Source: Plotosus lineatus (taxonomy: Eukaryota; Chordata; Actinopteri; Siluriformes; Plotosidae). From it: 64,000 bases of DNA. The stretch spans positions 60,370,996 through 60,434,995 of the forward strand of contig CM045732.1 in NCBI GenBank assembly GCA_024760905.1, read 5' to 3'. The notes below the pieces were generated by a model. It ran no database searches. It worked only from the letters and a program-made list of their open reading frames with translations, and was not told where the DNA came from. Made by a program: the position numbers and the translations under genes. Below, piece by piece: positions 24,054 to 36,984 of the stretch. Numbering within the stretch: the stretch's first letter is position 1; the number at the start of each line of letters is the position of its first letter.

Positions 24054-24603
24054 CAGGGATTCTTCACTACTTCGTGCTTCAATTCATGTGGCTTCAGTGT
24101 ATCGTGTTTTTTTTTTTAAATATTCATCGAATTAAAAAATAAGGAAATTAAGGAAGAATAGGAGAAAAAGTTAAGGAAAATGTCATAAAAACTCGGCCAA
24201 TTATGAAAAAAAAACCACCCTAAACAAACACAAAACAAACAAAAAAAACAACAACCAACAACCGAAAACCTCCATCAAAACTAGTTGCATTGCTGTGAGG
24301 TGCACATCTGAGTGTGTGCATGCGCGTTTGCGTGCATGCATGTACACGCGTCTCTATGTGTGTGTGTATTCATATTTTATTTACATCTTATACATTATTT
24401 TTAAATGTTCAATTGCTATTATAAGCATTTATAGTATTGAGTATGTATTAATGATATTATATACACATATGCATATACGTATACGTCAGTCGGAAGGGTA
24501 GGATGGGGCGGGACGGGGGTGGGGCGGGATCCTACTTTGAGGATTTCGGTGGTTGTGTGGGAATCTTGGTCCCCAGTTAACCCTAGAAAGTGAGGGATCC
24601 CTG
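24054..24603. mobile_element. MITE-1 copy, TA-flanked
   Basis: Ends CAGGGATTCTTCACTACTTC and AGAAAGTGAGGGATCCCTG, TA on both sides; retains GCATATACGTATACGTCAG near the right side and the GGTTGTGTGGGAATCTTGG end. Confidence 0.87.
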
Positions 24604-24644
24604 TATTGTGAATCACTAACAATGCCAATAAAATATGAAATACT

Positions 24645-24993
24645 ATATGAGAGAAAGAGAGATTTGCTTTCGGCTTTTTCCTTTCTTTAGGGGTCGCCAC
24701 AGTGAATGATTCAAATGTTTAATTTGGCATAGGTTTTTACGTCGGATGCCCTTCCTGACACAACCCTTTGGCGAGGGACAGAAACACGCTGACGGCTTTG
24801 CAGCTACTCTTTACGAAAGTCAGCAATGGTTCTTTTACATGAACCTCTCACCATAGACAGTGAGAGACATGGCCCGCCTTTGATAACCCAGTTAGCTGCA
24901 CTGGGGGGACAGTGACCACCTTGTGGGGACTCGAACCCCCAACCTTAGAATCAGCAATCCAGCACCCTATACTATGAGACCACCACTGCCCCC
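24645..24993 (-). mobile_element. SINE-A, full length
   Basis: Tail first on the + strand: a (GA)n run, then GCTTTCGGCTTTTTCC and GGGGTCGCCACAGTGAATG; head last (GACTCGAACCCCCAACC). The perfect 13-bp target duplication AATATGAAATACT is at 24632-24644 and 24994-25006. Confidence 0.92.
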
Positions 24994-25062
24994 AATATGA
25001 AATACTGTATAAAAATCTCTATATCTGTTGGTAATTCAGATAATAGCAGAAGATCTGATACT

Positions 25063-25412
25063 CACTTCATTCATTCATTTTCTGAACCATTTAATCTTAA
25101 TTAGGATCGTGGGGAGACTGGCGCCCATCTTAGCCGACTCGGAGTGAGGGCGGGGTACACCCTGGACAGCTTGCTAGGCCATCGCAGGGGTGACACTCAC
25201 ACAAACATTCATACTCACATTCACACCAAGGGGTAAATTGGCACAGCCAAGTAACCTAGTGTGGGAAGAAACCCAAGTACCCAGAGGAAACCCACACAAG
25301 TACGGGGAGAACATGCAAACTCCATATGGAAACAGCCAAGCTGGGAATCAAACCCAGTTCACTCTTGCTGTGAGGCGGATGTGCTAACCACTACACACTG
25401 TGCTGCCCTCAT
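25063..25412 (-). mobile_element. SINE-B, near full length
   Basis: From (ATTC)n and CCATTTAATCTTAATTAGG through CAGAGGAAACCCACAC to the head GGAATCAAACCCAGTTC and ACCACTACACACTGTGCTGC. Confidence 0.87.
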
Positions 25413-25434
25413 ACTCACGTCTTGTTGTAAACAT

Positions 25435-25787
25435 CATCGTTCGTTCATTTTCTGTAGCCACTTAATCCTAATTAGGCTTGTGGGGAGGCTGGCGCCCATC
25501 CCAGTGGATTCTGGGCGAGGGCAGAGTACACCCTGGAGAGCTCGCCAGGCCATCACAGGGCGGAAACACAGTAACGGCTTTGCAGCTTACTCTTGTCGAA
25601 ACTCAGCAATGGTTCTTTGACATGCCTCACACTATAGACATTGAGAGACATGGCCGGCCTTTGATAATCCAGTTAGCTGCACTGGGGGGTGGGGGGTGGG
25701 GGCAGTGACAACCTGTGGAGAGTGGGGCTTGAACCCCCCAATCTTAGGATCGATGATCCAGAACCTTTATCACCAGGCCACCACTGC
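25435..25787 (-). mobile_element. SINE-AB chimera, full length
   Basis: SINE-B tail (CACTTAATCCTAATTAGGC) joined at about 25560 to the SINE-A body and head. The perfect 14-bp target duplication CTTGTTGTAAACAT is at 25421-25434 and 25788-25801. Confidence 0.92.
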
Positions 25788-26219
25788 CTTGTTGTAAACA
25801 TTGTTTTATTATTGTTTTATTGCATTTTGCTAAATGACAATGAAATTCAGTCGAGCAAAATAAGAACCACTAAATTTTTCTTTTGATTGTTCATGAAGTG
25901 GTACCTCAATGTTTCTTAATTCTAAACATCTCTTACCATGACACGGATAATGTTTGCATACAATTAAAAAAATAGACTTAAAGTTCATAATTGTATGATT
26001 AAATATTGTTTGAGGAAATGATTTAAAGGCATAAAATGCACGGTACCCTTCAGGATACTACGCAGATGACAGGGGACAGTTTAGTCTTCTATTTTTAAGA
26101 CTGTAGTTTAAGAAAGGTTTTTAATTAAGCGTTCAGGAAAGTGTCTTTTGAGCCCATTATGGAAACCTTTTCTTGACGGCAACAAAAACTTTTATTGGCA
26201 CATAATCTCCATCCAATCC

Positions 26220-26312
26220 AGAGATGGTCTGGTGCCCTGCCTTCACTCAATGTCAGCTGAAATAGGCACCACCCCTCTAGTAGGATTAAGTGGCTTGTCC
26301 AATGAATAAGTC
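26220..26312 (+). mobile_element. SINE-B tail fragment
   Basis: GATGGTCTGGTGCCCTGCC to CTCTAGTAGGATTAAGTGG, diverged. Confidence 0.6.
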
Positions 26313-26496
26313 ATGTGTGAGCGTTCATCCAAATTATTAGCTTTCGCGTGAACCTTTGTGGAAAATACTGTGACCCTCTGATTTTCGCTAAACTGGAAAT
26401 TGTAGTGTTTGTCTGTCCATAGTCGACAAGTACTTGTTCAGTATTTGTACGTTATTACCTTTCACATAACCTATACAGTATATTGTCCATGTTATT

Positions 26497-26792
26497 CCAT
26501 TGGGCTTTTTACGCCCGAGCCATAGTGCCTCATTAGGCCGGTGCTTATCCCCGGTTTTCGTAGCATGAAGCGACCAGGAGTTCAACTCCTCCTGGATGGG
26601 ACGCTAGTCCATCGCAGGTTACTTTCCCAGTATATTTTTACTGGCACTCATTTATACTGCTGGGTGAACAGAGGGACACTTGTGGTTGAGACCTTGCCCA
26701 GGGGTCTTAGCACAGTGGGGGTCTAACTGGGATTTGAACTCACAACCTCCCGATCATGAGCCCAGCACTCTAACTACTACACCACTGGCCTC
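26497..26792 (-). mobile_element. SINE-C, full length
   Basis: On the + strand it opens GGGCTTTTTACGCCCGAGCC, passes GGAGTTCAACTCCTCCTGG and ends with a tRNA-like head (GGGATTTGAACTCACAACC, GATCATGAGCCCAGCAC). The perfect 13-bp target duplication TGTCCATGTTATT is at 26484-26496 and 26793-26805. Confidence 0.92.
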
Positions 26793-26970
26793 TGTCCATG
26801 TTATTATTACTAGACATTTGTGAGCTTATGGAAATTATACTAAAGTCATTATTTTACATAGATAGGAACTTTCCAGTAGGTCTGACACTGGGATCCAATT
26901 AGACGATTAGAAGTTCAAGTACCTATACCCTATAAAAGCTCAGTGAACATGTGTTTGCTCTACCACTCAT

Positions 26971-27021
<51 letters not shown>
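26971..27021. repeat. (ATC)n microsatellite
   Basis: About 17 units, giving an artefactual poly-Ser frame. Confidence 0.95.
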
Positions 27022-27022
<1 letters not shown>

Positions 27023-27726
27023 CAAACGTGGAGAAACTCACGTAAACCGAGTAAGGACATGCAGGCTGCACATAGACATGCTTATAGCCTAGAGTTGGAC
27101 ATCAAACTTTCTTCTTATGAGGAAACTGTGCCAAACAGAGATTTACTGTTCCCCATTGGATTCTTTGCAGTATGGAAGAAAGCATCATTAGAAAATGGTA
27201 AGTCAGAAAAATAAGCTTTTTCTATTTTGCTTTTGAGAGTTCGCAGCTTGAAACTTGACTGTTACAACTTATCTTTGAAATTGTTAATTTTTTCCCCTCC
27301 ATTTAGTCCCGCTGTTACCGCACTGACAATATCCTCCTGTGACATTTGCAGGACAGATACTGGCTAACTTGCTAAGACACATGGGACTAATAAAAACTAA
27401 AGAGCCAACCACCCCCCAAAGAAAGCACCATTATCTCCACTTACATCACTGATATTTCAGTATAAACACTTTTAATAGCTCTGTTTGGAACGGGCTGCTT
27501 TAGACTCTCTCATGGCTTAGAAGCATTGGAAGTTATAAAACACATTCCTGGCACCTTCCAACATCTGAGAGATGACCTGAGTTTTATTTTTATCTCTGTT
27601 CTTATACTAAAGTTTCTTACATACAGCGCTCAATGTGCTCGATATTAAACCTTTCAGATATTAAATGTTAGTCTATTACATGTCCTGATGTTTAATATTT
27701 AGACTTGTTTGCTTCACATTGCTACT

Positions 27727-28025
27727 CGGTGATTACGGGTGTACCCTGCCTTCACACAGTCAGCGAGTCAGCTAAGACAGTGTACATGTGAAAATGCAAA
27801 TGGAAATAATTTTTTATTATTTTCTAACAGAGTTATGGGAAGGCTGGAGTCTATCTCAGCCAACTCTGGACAAAGCCAGGTGCACCCTGATGTCTTTGAT
27901 ACCCTGCAATAGCCTGTCAAGCTGTTCAGGGTGTTTTCTGCCCTTGCCCAGATTCTGCTGAGATGGGCACCAGCCTCCCTGTGACCATAATTAGTATTAA
28001 GAGGCTTATGAAATGAATGAATGAA
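27727..28025 (+). mobile_element. Decayed SINE-B tail fragments
   Basis: Pieces at 27727-27785 (CGGGTGTACCCTGCCTTCAC) and 27895-28025 (GATACCCTGCAATAGCCTG, GACCATAATTAGTATTAAG, then GAATGAATGAATAAAATG), with an inverted piece near 27838-27890 (GAGTCTATCTCAGCCAACTC). Confidence 0.6.
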
Positions 28026-28703
28026 TAAAATGTCGATATCTTTGGCTCACATGGAACACGGGGTTATTAATCTGATAATTTTAGTAATTTTTCTCTGGCT
28101 CTGTTTGGTAATTGCAAAACTGGAAGGTATTAGGAGTCTTTAGGTAAGCATCATTCACAAAAGGAAGTGGAGGTGAAGCCAGTGCTGTCTTCTCACCAGT
28201 ACAAAGACCATATTAATTTCTTAAACAAATAAGGATTGGACTTAGCAGTGCTAACTGTATAATACTCTTTGGCAATAAAACACGGAAACATCAGTTATAA
28301 ATATTCAAACTAATCAAGCGCTAACAGCAAACAGGTGAACACAATAGTTAACAGACAAACTGCAGAACTTGGGGTAAAGACAAGACTAAAACTCAAACAA
28401 AAGCATAAAGAATGAAAGGAAAGTGTGTTGAGAGGAGAATCTCGAACAGCACTGCCATGCTTCCATTCACAGGGGAACCTAAAGAAGAATTCACTGGATA
28501 ATGTATGTGAGTCACTATGCGAGCGGAAACTACACACGACCCTCGATTCAACAGACAAGGGGACGTGGGGACGGGGGACGTGGGGACGATGAAGGGGGGT
28601 TGAGTGCAGCAGTCCGGTTTTGCAAATTGTCCGTAGTTTCCAATAATGGTTCAGACGTGAGTAATAAAAAAAAAAAATCAGAAAAATGCTAAAGGTATGA
28701 TCT

Positions 28704-29512
<809 letters not shown>

Positions 29513-29515
29513 CAT

Positions 29516-29748
29516 ATCAAAGGCGGGCCATGTCTCTCACTGTCTATGGTGAGAGGTTCATGTAAAAGAACCATTGCTGACTTTCGTAAAGAGTAGCTGC
29601 AAAGTCGTCAGCGTGTTTCTGTCCCTTGCTAAAAGGGTTGTGACAGGAAGGGCATCCGACGTAAAAACTTCTGCCAAATCAAACGTGCGAATCAGATGAT
29701 TCGCTGTGGCGACTCCCGAGTAAAAGGGAAAAAGCCGAAAGGAAGACA
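29516..29748 (+). mobile_element. SINE-A, 5'-truncated
   Basis: Starts at ATCAAAGGCGGGCCATGTC and ends GATTCGCTGTGGCGACTCCC, AAAAGCCGAAAGGAAGACAG. The tRNA head is missing. Confidence 0.87.
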
Positions 29749-30678
29749 GACATATATACATATGTGTGTATGTGTATGTGTGTGTGTGTGTGTATACACA
29801 CACAGAAACATATGCACTGATGTGCGTGCCCACTAACGGCTGACTATCTAAGCAGTGGCCCGTGTCTGCCTTTGCCTAGCTCGCCTGGACAGATTCAATT
29901 CTTCCACACTTTGCCCACAATTTCCAATATCTGTTAAACCGGCTCCGTAGAATAAACGATCACATGTGTGTTGTTTTTCTTTACTTTGTTTCCTGAACTT
30001 TCACAGTATAAAGAGGAACAGATCAGACATGTTGTTTCATTTCTTTATTTTTTTCCTGTTCGTATACTGCTCATATTTTCACAAAAATATGTTTAAACAG
30101 TAGTTATAATGAGATGAACACCTGCCTACTTTAGGTCAGAACTATTTTTGCTGTTTTGTGAGTACAAAGGCCCCTCCTTTTATTGCTATAGCTTCCCAGT
30201 TATTTTTCATGGTGGCTCTTTGAAGTCTGACTGCAAATGGGTTTAGTTTGGGGGTTGGGTGGGGGAAGAGGGGGCGTCTCAGATGCCCCGGTCAAGGTAT
30301 AGGGCACAGCCACTGCTGACGGAAGTTAAGTTGAACTAAAGATGCTCGGTGAAGCCACAGCTGTTTATCTGTATCATTCCATTCTTTTTCTCCTTGTCTG
30401 CATGACTGAGTCTGGATTGTGATGATTTTTGTCTGTTCAAAGGAAGATCCGGCACATGAATTGAAATATTTTGGTGTTTGTACACTACTAGTACAGTATT
30501 TACATTTTAATTGCTTGTTTGTGAAATTATTAGCAAAAGCAGCGTGTACTTCAGAAATAAACTGTGTCCACGCTGAATTCAAATATCTCTATAATATACA
30601 CTATTCGTGAATGTTCCGAAGATATTTTCCTTTTTTATTTATTTATTTTTTACATTTGACATGTCTACATAATTATAT

Positions 30679-30870
30679 AGTGATCCCTCGCTACTTCGTG
30701 CTTCAGTTTATGCGGCTTCAGTGCATCATGGGTTTTTCAAAAAGATTCATCGAAAAATAAAAAAATAAGGAAATTAAGGAAAAATAGGGGAAAAGTTAAG
30801 GAAAATGATGCAAAACAAGGCCAATTATTCAAAAAACTCCAAACAAACAAAACCCAACACAACAAAACTT
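30679..30870. mobile_element. MITE-1, left part only
   Basis: AGTGATCCCTCGCTACTTCG to GGCCAATTATTCAAAAAAC; right end lost. Confidence 0.75.
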
Positions 30871-32144
30871 AGTTTTTTTCGTAATTTTAAATTCATATCT
30901 AATTAACCATAGTCTCTCTGTTTATTGATATAATATTTTACCTGTTTTCTTTTTGGAACACTTTAAGATATAAGCGGAGTGGTTATATATTAAACTAATT
31001 TGGAACAAAATTAAACAAACATTATTCGTACAGAGATCAGTTCTTATACAGTGTTTACTTGGTGCTTCGTGGCCTGTTTCTTATATTCATTAAATGGAAT
31101 GGAACTGCAGTCCATTTTTTTTTTCTTCTTTGTGAAATCTTTCCCGAGTGAAGGTATGATACAGAAGTAATAATAGTTTATATGACTGGCTCCCTCCAAA
31201 TCAATGCCACTGCAAAAGATATCGATTCTCTTTTCCTGTTCAACCACTTTTGAAGATTTGTTACACAACTGTTGCATCATATGTGTATGTTGGGCCCAAT
31301 TATTGTTCTATCCCGATTCTTCACCCCAAAGTAAAGGTGGTGGGCTTTCTTAACCACAGCAGTTATACTGTACTTTTGTGATGCAAAAGTCACTACAAAC
31401 ATAGCAGAAGTTTTCTACACTGTTCACATAAGTACAAGGCATGTCACTGTTTATACAAACAAATAAAATATGTTCCTCGAAATCTGAAGAATAAAACATG
31501 GACAGATCAAAGAGCTTCATTTTACAAATATTTATTCCTAGATTCACTGAAAGATGTATTATTTACTGACTTCTGGTTTAAATTCAGATCCAGTCCCTCA
31601 AAAGATCACCCATCCCTCGTGATTCCGAAGTCAGGGCCATGTATGCTGTTCCAGGACCAGTATCTTGAAAACAAGAACCAATCAACCACTTTAAACAACA
31701 TTTTCATTCACAGAGGCCCATATTTAACAAAGTTTGTCTATATTTATTTCAGAAGCATTTTTGCTGTTGATCAGTGTCATTGGTTTGTGTGTTGTTTTAT
31801 TTTTAACTGACTCTCTCTGGTCATTAGAATCCAGGATGTTATTAGACGTCCTTAGGAAACAATCACTAGTTAAAGGAAGCAGAGGTCAAGCCAGTGCTGT
31901 CTTCTCATTAATATGTGGACCAATTCAATGTGCTTTCCTTAAGGATGAATGATAGTGTTCATATTGTCTCCGTCCAAAACGAGTGTTAGACACCAAGTTC
32001 TCAAGAATGATTCAGAATATATGCTGTAATGAGAAAAGCTCATTATATTTGCTGGGGTTTTGTGGGTGGAGTTTGCATGTTCTCCCTGTGGTTGTGTGAG
32101 TTTCCTCCAGGTTCTCCTCCAATAGTCCAAAGACATGCACAGTA

Positions 32145-33189
32145 GGGTGGAGTGAAACATATAGTTTTTCACAATCAATTCCGAATAGGGTAGAAAAAAC
32201 GTAACAGTACCAGTTATAAACATATGCAAAATATTAAAATTCTATAAAAAATTTCTAGGTTCCCCCAACTCACTCGAAATAAGGTATGTGGAGTCAATTT
32301 TGAGAGCACGCGAGCACATGATTGCCGACAAAGGGAATAACTCTAAATAATTAGAACATTCACAGTTCATAGATTTTGTATGGCTGGAAAGGTCATATCT
32401 GAAGGTCGCGACAGCATATGGCACAGTATATGGCACATTTGACAGATACCCATGCCACACACAGGCTGCGGAGAGGGGCATCAAGGTGGTGACTGAGGCA
32501 TCACAGTCTGTATGTGGCAACAATCGATGAGATGGCTTCATCCGTACAAGACAAAACGAGACTTCAATACGTGACAGTCATAACAATTCATCTGAATATG
32601 TGTGGGGGTGTTTTTGAGACAATATATGTTAATTGTGGGGCCGGTGGCGTACTCGTTAGGATGCTGTGCTCATGATCGAGAGGTTGTGTGTTCAAATCCC
32701 AGTGAGATCCTCACTCTGCTGAGACCCCTGGGCAAGGTCTCAACCACAAGTGTTGTACAAATGGGAACCAGTAAAAATATACTGGGAAGGTAACCTGCGA
32801 TGGACTTGCATCCCATCCAGGAGGAGTTGAACTCCTAGTTGCTTCATGCTATGGAAACCAGGGATAAGCTCCGGCCTGATGAGCCACTATGGCTTGGGTA
32901 GAAAAAGCCAAATTTTTTTTTTTATATATATGCTAACACTGTGCCAAACTGCCTATAAAAAATATGTTTTTGATAATATAGAAGTAAATCGGATCACTAT
33001 ATCAGAATTAAGCATTTTCAGAAAAATGCCCAAATATGGTAATTTTCATCGCTCTTGGGGGGGCCTAAGATATCAACTTATCAAGATGAACTTTGAAAAT
33101 CTTTTAGATGACACCTCTCCACATCATTTTATTGCTATTCTAGGTAAAAATAATCAAAAATTTAATTTTTCACAATTTTCACTCCACCC
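32145..33189. mobile_element. Non-autonomous TIR transposon, ends GGGTGGAGTGAAA
   Basis: Perfect 13-bp inverted ends GGGTGGAGTGAAA (32145-32157) and TTTCACTCCACCC (33177-33189), flanked by TA on both sides, and hosting SINE-C at 32637. About 770 bp without the SINE, no transposase frame. I do not recognise the family; the TA target points to Tc1/mariner-like mobilisation. Confidence 0.78.
32637..32912 (+). mobile_element. SINE-C nested in the TIR transposon
   Basis: Head GGGGCCGGTGGCGTACTCG and TGTGTTCAAATCCCAGTG, body GGAGGAGTTGAACTCCTAG, end GGCTTGGGTAGAAAAAGCC. This is the third layer at this locus. Confidence 0.88.
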
Positions 33190-33385
33190 TAATATACATC
33201 AGGCTAATCAGTTAATAAATGAAATGGGCTGGAAAGCAGTTTTGTATGTGCCCCGCCTTCGCCCAGTGCCAGGTGAGATAAGCTCCGGCCTCCCTGTGAC
33301 ACGAATAAGCGGTTAGGCGATGAGTGAATGAGAAGAGAGATTTTCCCAAATTGAAAAGAGTGCTACTCTGTTTGTTATTTTCTAG

Positions 33386-33589
33386 TTTTCTGTCAGATCC
33401 CATGTTTGAGTGGAGGACGGTGTATTGGGCAAAATGAGTGCTGGTGCCCATCAAACTCTACAGGAAAGTTTTGTCATCTTCCGATTCCGACTCCCAGCAA
33501 ACCTTCACCCGGCCGACAGACCAACAGCAACCGAGTGCAGAACGGCTCATCTCACACCGTCTACACTTTACCACTGTCCAATCAGCAAG
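33386..33589 (+). CDS. ltbp2: ltbp2 exon: EGF-like domain
   Basis: Acceptor TTTTCTAG, donor GTAACG, phase 1 on both sides, 67 full codons. The first residues complete GFRL-FFCQIPC across the junction. Six cysteines follow the EGF pattern C-x3-C-x5-C-x5-C-x1-C-x8-C (from FCQIPCLSGGRC to STGKFC). The domain lacks the Asp/Asn-x-Asp/Asn-Glu lead-in of calcium-binding EGFs, so it should be a non-calcium-binding EGF, as in the second EGF of other LTBPs. After the domain comes a Pro/Ser/Asn-rich linker ending TLPLSNQQ, a block conserved in LTBP2. Sequons NST (inside the EGF) and NGS (linker) are possible N-glycosylation sites. The neighbouring introns are 10.1 kb and 2.1 kb. Confidence 0.95.
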
Positions 33590-34248
33590 GTAACGGTGAA
33601 ACGCCGACATGGTCCCATTGTTCCTGTGCCTTTCAAATCCTATCTGAAGAGAACTGAAGATGATCTGTAGCATCTGCTAACCTCTGGCTGATCATTCTTT
33701 TCGACATTTTGACATTCTTTGTATGTTTGCTCAATTTGCTTATGACAGGCAATTTGCTATTACTTGGCTATTGATTGATATAAATCAGAAATTCTTCAAA
33801 GGGATAACTATTAATGATTGAATCTGGGTGTTCTTTTGTGCACAGGTTTTAAACGGTCCATATTGTTCACACAGTCTTCCTTTTTTCAGCAAATCCATTA
33901 TAACTATGAAAACCAGAATATGTCTCACCAATGCCAACGACAGCCATGTTAACAAAGAACACCTGTCATCTTCAATTCCAAAAAATGCAACTTTTCCTCC
34001 TCGGCCGTATTTTATTCTTGCTTGTACTCTTTTCATTTCTTTATCCAACATTAAATGGATGCAGAAGCTCTCATGTGGCGTTCAATGCATTCCACTCCCT
34101 TTTGCTTGTTGATCTTTGTTCTGTTTTAATAAGTCTAATTTGGTGGCGAGGATCACATCTGGCTCCTTTTACATCACTGTGCAAACATCTCAGGCTATGG
34201 GTAGCAAGTGAAACACAGCCATTAAAGATGACTTCTTCTGTATTGTGA

Positions 34249-34321
<73 letters not shown>

Positions 34322-34333
34322 TCTCTCTCTCTC

Positions 34334-34409
<76 letters not shown>

Positions 34410-34415
34410 AAACAT

Positions 34416-34483
<68 letters not shown>

Positions 34484-34581
34484 ATTCTCTCTCTCTCTCT
34501 CTCTCTCTGCCTCTCTTTCTCTCTCTCTCTGTCTCGCTCTCTCTCTCACACAGACACACACACACACTTTCTCTCTCTCTC

Positions 34582-34655
<74 letters not shown>

Positions 34656-34727
34656 TCTCCCTCCCCCTCCCCTTCTCTCTCTCACTCTCTCTGCCTCTCT
34701 TTCTCTCTCTCTCTCTCTCTCGCTCTA

Positions 34728-34795
<68 letters not shown>

Positions 34796-34800
34796 TCTCC

Positions 34801-34844
<44 letters not shown>

Positions 34845-34943
34845 TCTCACTCCCTCACTCTCTCTCTCCCTCTCTCTCTCTCTCGCCCTCTCTCTGTCTC
34901 TCTCACTCTCTCTCTCTCTCACACACACAAACAGACACACACA

Positions 34944-34998
<55 letters not shown>

Positions 34999-35041
34999 TC
35001 ACTCTCCCTCCCCCTCCCCCTCTCTCTCTCACTCTCTCTGC

Positions 35042-35138
<97 letters not shown>

Positions 35139-35166
35139 TCTCTCTCTCTTGCTCTCTCTCTCTCAC

Positions 35167-35222
<56 letters not shown>

Positions 35223-35297
35223 TCTCTCTTTCTCTCTCTCTTGCTCTGTCTCTCTCTCTCTCTCTGTCTCTCTCACGCACACACACAACCATACACA

Positions 35298-35388
<91 letters not shown>
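34249..35388. repeat. 1.1-kb compound (CA)n/(CT)n satellite
   Basis: Alternating blocks of CA and CT with CTCACTCTCCCTCC and CTCTGCCTCTCTTTC variants repeated at about 34651, 34791 and 34999, so larger units have been duplicated. It is pyrimidine-rich on the + strand over most of its length. It lies in the 2.1-kb intron between two ltbp2 exons, ending 287 bases before the exon at 35676. The 385-codon frame across it is artefactual. Confidence 0.97.
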
Positions 35389-35390
<2 letters not shown>

Positions 35391-35675
35391 TTGTACAACT
35401 AAACCAGTGATTTCTGAAACTTTTGAACATCTCAGGTGTTCCTCAGGTGCTACACGGATAATCGAACTGTATTATCAAAGTTTTTAGGTTTTATTCATTT
35501 TATTTTCTTGAAAACTTCTAAAATATAATAATGTTTAGTGATTTGAGTGAATAGCATTGTGTGGAAATATCAGTGCCTTGTGTTGCATTTACATTTTTCA
35601 TTAAAAGATGAGTTGTGTTATTTTCATAGCCCTCCAAATAATCACGTTTTGATGACCATTTCTCTGTTTTTGTAG

Positions 35676-35962
35676 CCTCCCTTTTACCCTCGTTAGTGAA
35701 CGTACATATCCAGCACCCACCAGAAGCTCAGGTTCAGATCCACCAGGTTGCACGGGTAAAACCAGGTCAAACAGCTGAAACAGGACACTCAGTACAACAG
35801 CGTTCTCAGCCAGGCAATAATCATATCAATGCAAATGGGCATGGAAATGGGCAGAACAGCGTGCTCAACATTGGCCAGAACCACAAGCCGAACCACCACA
35901 GGCCACATAATAGGCCAAACGGACAAGTCGGAAGATGCTTCCAGGAGACAGTCGATGGAAAG
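35676..35962 (+). CDS. ltbp2: ltbp2 exon: Asn/His/Gln-rich linker and start of hybrid domain
   Basis: Acceptor TTTTTGTAG, donor GTATGT. Starts with two bases completing an Ala codon and ends on a complete Lys codon (phase 0), 95 full codons. The N-terminal part, LVNVHIQHPPEAQVQIHQV, is a conserved LTBP segment. The middle is strongly enriched in Asn, His, Gln and Gly (HINANGHGNGQNS, QNHKPNHHRPHNRPNG), unlike the Pro-rich mammalian linker. The C-terminal VGRCFQETVDGK supplies cysteine 1 of the hybrid domain. The 23-base stretch coding ANGHGNG matches one in the exon at 21758 at 19 of 23 positions, with every difference silent. Confidence 0.94.
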
Positions 35963-36150
35963 GTATGTCAAGTCAACACATTAAGACGGGATTTATGAAA
36001 GCACACACACAGTGCAGGTGTATTTAAGCTGTGGTACTCATTACTTCTCACGTCACGTGGGAATTACATGTCACTGTGTCAGCATCAATGAATATTAGTG
36101 TGTCAGTGTGTTGATAGTACACAGCCTATATATTTGCATACGATGACTTT

Positions 36151-36419
36151 AGTGGCCCATCAGGACGGAGCCTATCCCCGGTTTCCATAGCGTGAAGCGA
36201 ATAGGAGCACAACTCCTCCTGGATGGGACGCTAGTCCATTGCAGGTTACCTTCCCAGTATATTTTTACTGGTACCAATTTATACTGCTGGGTCAACAGAG
36301 GCACACTTGTGGTTAAGACCTTGCCCAGGGGTCTTGGCACAGTGGGGGTCTCACTGGGATTTGAACACACAACGTCCTGATCATGAGCCCAGTACCCTAA
36401 CCACTACAGCACTGACCCC
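36151..36419 (-). mobile_element. SINE-C
   Basis: From AGTGGCCCATCAGGACGGAG to the head (GGGATTTGAACACACAAC, CACTACAGCACTGACCCC). Its first bases (GGGCTTTTTACACCCG) are missing. Confidence 0.87.
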
Positions 36420-36659
36420 ACCCATATCATATGATACAAGTGCAATAATTAGGCTCGTTACCAAGTTTCGATAAAACTAAACAGTTAGGAGCATTGCCCA
36501 GGCACGACTGGATGAGGACAAATCCAGACAGGACAGCACTTATGTACTCATTTACTTAATTATTAATTTAATTAAATAGTTAAATAAAACAAACAAGCAG
36601 TGACATTCAACAGTGGCCTACTTGTCCATGTTGACCATTTGAAATGAATGCATTAGCAT

Positions 36660-36970
36660 GTGGGTCGCGCGATGGTGTGGTGGGTAAGCATGTCCATCTC
36701 ATAGCAAGGGTCCGAGTTACCAGTACTGGGCTTGGCGATGGTCTTTCTGTGTGGAGTCTGCATGTTCTCCCTGTACTTATCTTGGTTTCCTTCAGGCACT
36801 TCAGTTTCCTCCTACAGTCCAAAGATCATGTATATTGGACAAATTGGCTGTTCCAGATCGCCCCTAGGTGTGAGTGTGAATGGTTGTGTCTTTTGGCTCC
36901 TGTGATAGACTGGCGACGAGTTCAGGCTACACCCTGCCCTTGTAGTGTACAACGGGTTAGCAAATGAATA
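36660..36970 (+). mobile_element. SINE-B, near full length
   Basis: Head GTGGGTCGCGCGATGGTGTG, TGGAGTCTGCATGTTCTCCC, CAGTCCAAAGATCATG, GATCGCCCCTAGGTGTGAG; shortened tail ending AACGGGTTAGCAAATG. Confidence 0.85.
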
Positions 36971-36984
36971 AACATTAGTATGTG

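Larger units (their letters stand above)
32053..33325 (+). mobile_element. SINE-B split by a TIR transposon
   Basis: Body at 32053-32144 (GGTGGAGTTTGCATGTTCTC, AGTCCAAAGACATGCACAG) and tail at 33190-33325 (CATCAGGCTAATCAGTT, GTGCCCCGCCTTCGCCC, ACGAATAAGCGGTTAGGCG). Confidence 0.82.

Noticed and set aside
34245..35402. 385-codon open frame on the + strand, and opposite-strand frames of about 130 codons
   Set aside because: They are translations of CA and CT repeats (His-Thr, Ser-Leu, Arg-Glu, Cys-Val) with no domain and no codon-use signal.
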